Of a DNA stretch of 64,000 nt, positions 63,428 to 64,000 are shown in pieces; positions within the stretch are counted from its first letter, which is position 1; each line of letters begins with the position of its first letter. The stretch lies in contig CM043878.1 in the NCBI GenBank assembly GCA_023846275.1, positions 12,820,772-12,884,771 of the forward strand. The letters run 5' to 3'. The position numbers and the translations under genes are program-made. This DNA comes from Vanilla planifolia. Lineage: Eukaryota > Streptophyta > Magnoliopsida > Asparagales > Orchidaceae. Below the pieces are notes generated by a model. It was not told where the DNA came from, made no database searches, and was given only the letters and a program-made list of their open reading frames with translations.

Positions 63428-64000
63428 ATCTTGTTTTTATTGTTTCAAATTTAATTATTAACAAGTAGTCTCGTCAAGAATCCATGTTTTTTCCTTTTGA
63501 ATTCCTACCTTGTTTTCCTATTGTGACAATGCATGATAATTTTTGCACATTTACTTTTACATCTGTCTCAATGGGTACTTCTAGTTTTAATGACGTTCTT
63601 GATTGTATTTATATTGTACCTATTTTGCATGATGCTCGTCAACTTTTGGGTTTTGTTGTTGAATTATCATGAGGTGATTCCATAGCTGAGATGATATTGG
63701 ACGATTAAATTGTGGTCATTGTTGATGGTGGTTATTAGAGACACTTGGCTCATCGGTGAAACAAACCAAAGTATGCAACATGAATTACTCTTGAGGACAT
63801 GGAAAAAATAGACATTGACATTTGCATTAATAGTATCTATATCAATCTTTAGAGATGAGTGATTTTGGACTAGGGAGGATTGATGTAGATCTATGATTTA
63901 AGGCAAGACCCATCGAATTCTAGAGGTTGAGCCATAAAGTTGGAGGAGATATTATGCCTTGTGCCAACATGTTCTACTCAATCACAACGGCATGGCCTTA
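63428..64000 (+). repeat. Gypsy 3' LTR, truncated by window end
   Basis: It follows a purine-rich gattggggag and matches the 5' LTR at a constant offset of about 4972 bp near its start. About 180 bp are expected beyond the window. The open frame at 63484-63672 is LTR sequence, not a gene. Confidence 0.7.

Larger units (their letters stand above)
58456..64000 (+). mobile_element. Decayed Ty3/Gypsy (chromovirus-like) retrotransposon, cut by window end
   Basis: A 5' LTR (about 58456-59212) and a partial 3' LTR (about 63428-64000) are related at an offset of about 4972 bp. Between them lie, in standard order, a primer-binding-site relic, gag, zinc knuckle, protease, reverse transcriptase, RNase H and integrase relics. 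The wording of the integrase and RNase H parts is closest to plant chromoviruses (CRM/Reina type) as I remember them. No chromodomain was recognised. It lies in NPSN intron 5 in the same orientation as the gene. Stops, many from TGG to TGA, make it non-functional. Expected full length is about 5.7 kb. Confidence 0.85.

Noticed and set aside
63273-63672. Frames of 63 (minus) and 62 (plus) codons near the window end
   Set aside because: They fall in the element's 3' end and the LTR, which has a counterpart at 58456-59212.

Overview
The window looks like nuclear DNA of a flowering plant. It carries an intron-rich plant gene for a Novel Plant SNARE (NPSN family), decayed plant-type Copia, chromovirus-like Ty3/Gypsy and LINE elements, telo-box and CT-rich leader features, and very AT-rich intergenic DNA. 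I cannot name the species. Large introns full of retroelements would fit many monocots and other large-genome angiosperms.

Region 1 (1-37120) is a head-to-tail tandem array with a very large unit. There are ten complete units of 3623-3671 bp plus 741 bp of an eleventh, and the array is open at the left window edge. The units are nearly identical. Most of the length difference comes from one (AT)n tract of 24 to 74 bp. Each unit is almost entirely AT-rich, except for two CpG-rich modules about 570 bp apart that are diverged copies of one another. Both carry the same two hairpins in the same order. I recognise no protein in the unit. The open frames in it lie over the modules, and several have no ATG start.

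Region 2 (37121-45280) starts with a 23-base run of N. After it come a candidate first exon with a signal peptide on the minus strand (37377-37441), a GC-rich island of unclear coding status (37640-38245), and about 7 kb without recognisable genes. That stretch holds two microsatellites, two strongly G-poor CTTAA/CCTAA-rich blocks and a possible transposon-derived segment. The minus-strand gene would have to continue to the left, where the assembly shows only the gap and the satellite array.

Region 3 (45281-64000) is the 5' half of the NPSN gene on the plus strand. Five exons encode 131 codons plus one base, covering the N-terminal regulatory part. The SNARE motif and membrane anchor lie beyond the window. 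Intron 4 is 8.6 kb and holds an antisense Copia remnant with gag, protease and pre-integrase pieces between two LTRs, a LINE 3'-end remnant, a 79-bp tandem duplication and a candidate solo LTR. Intron 5 runs off the window and holds a G-quadruplex-like tract and a decayed 5.7-kb Gypsy element in the sense orientation. Its integrase region is split by an insert with duplicated flanking sequence.
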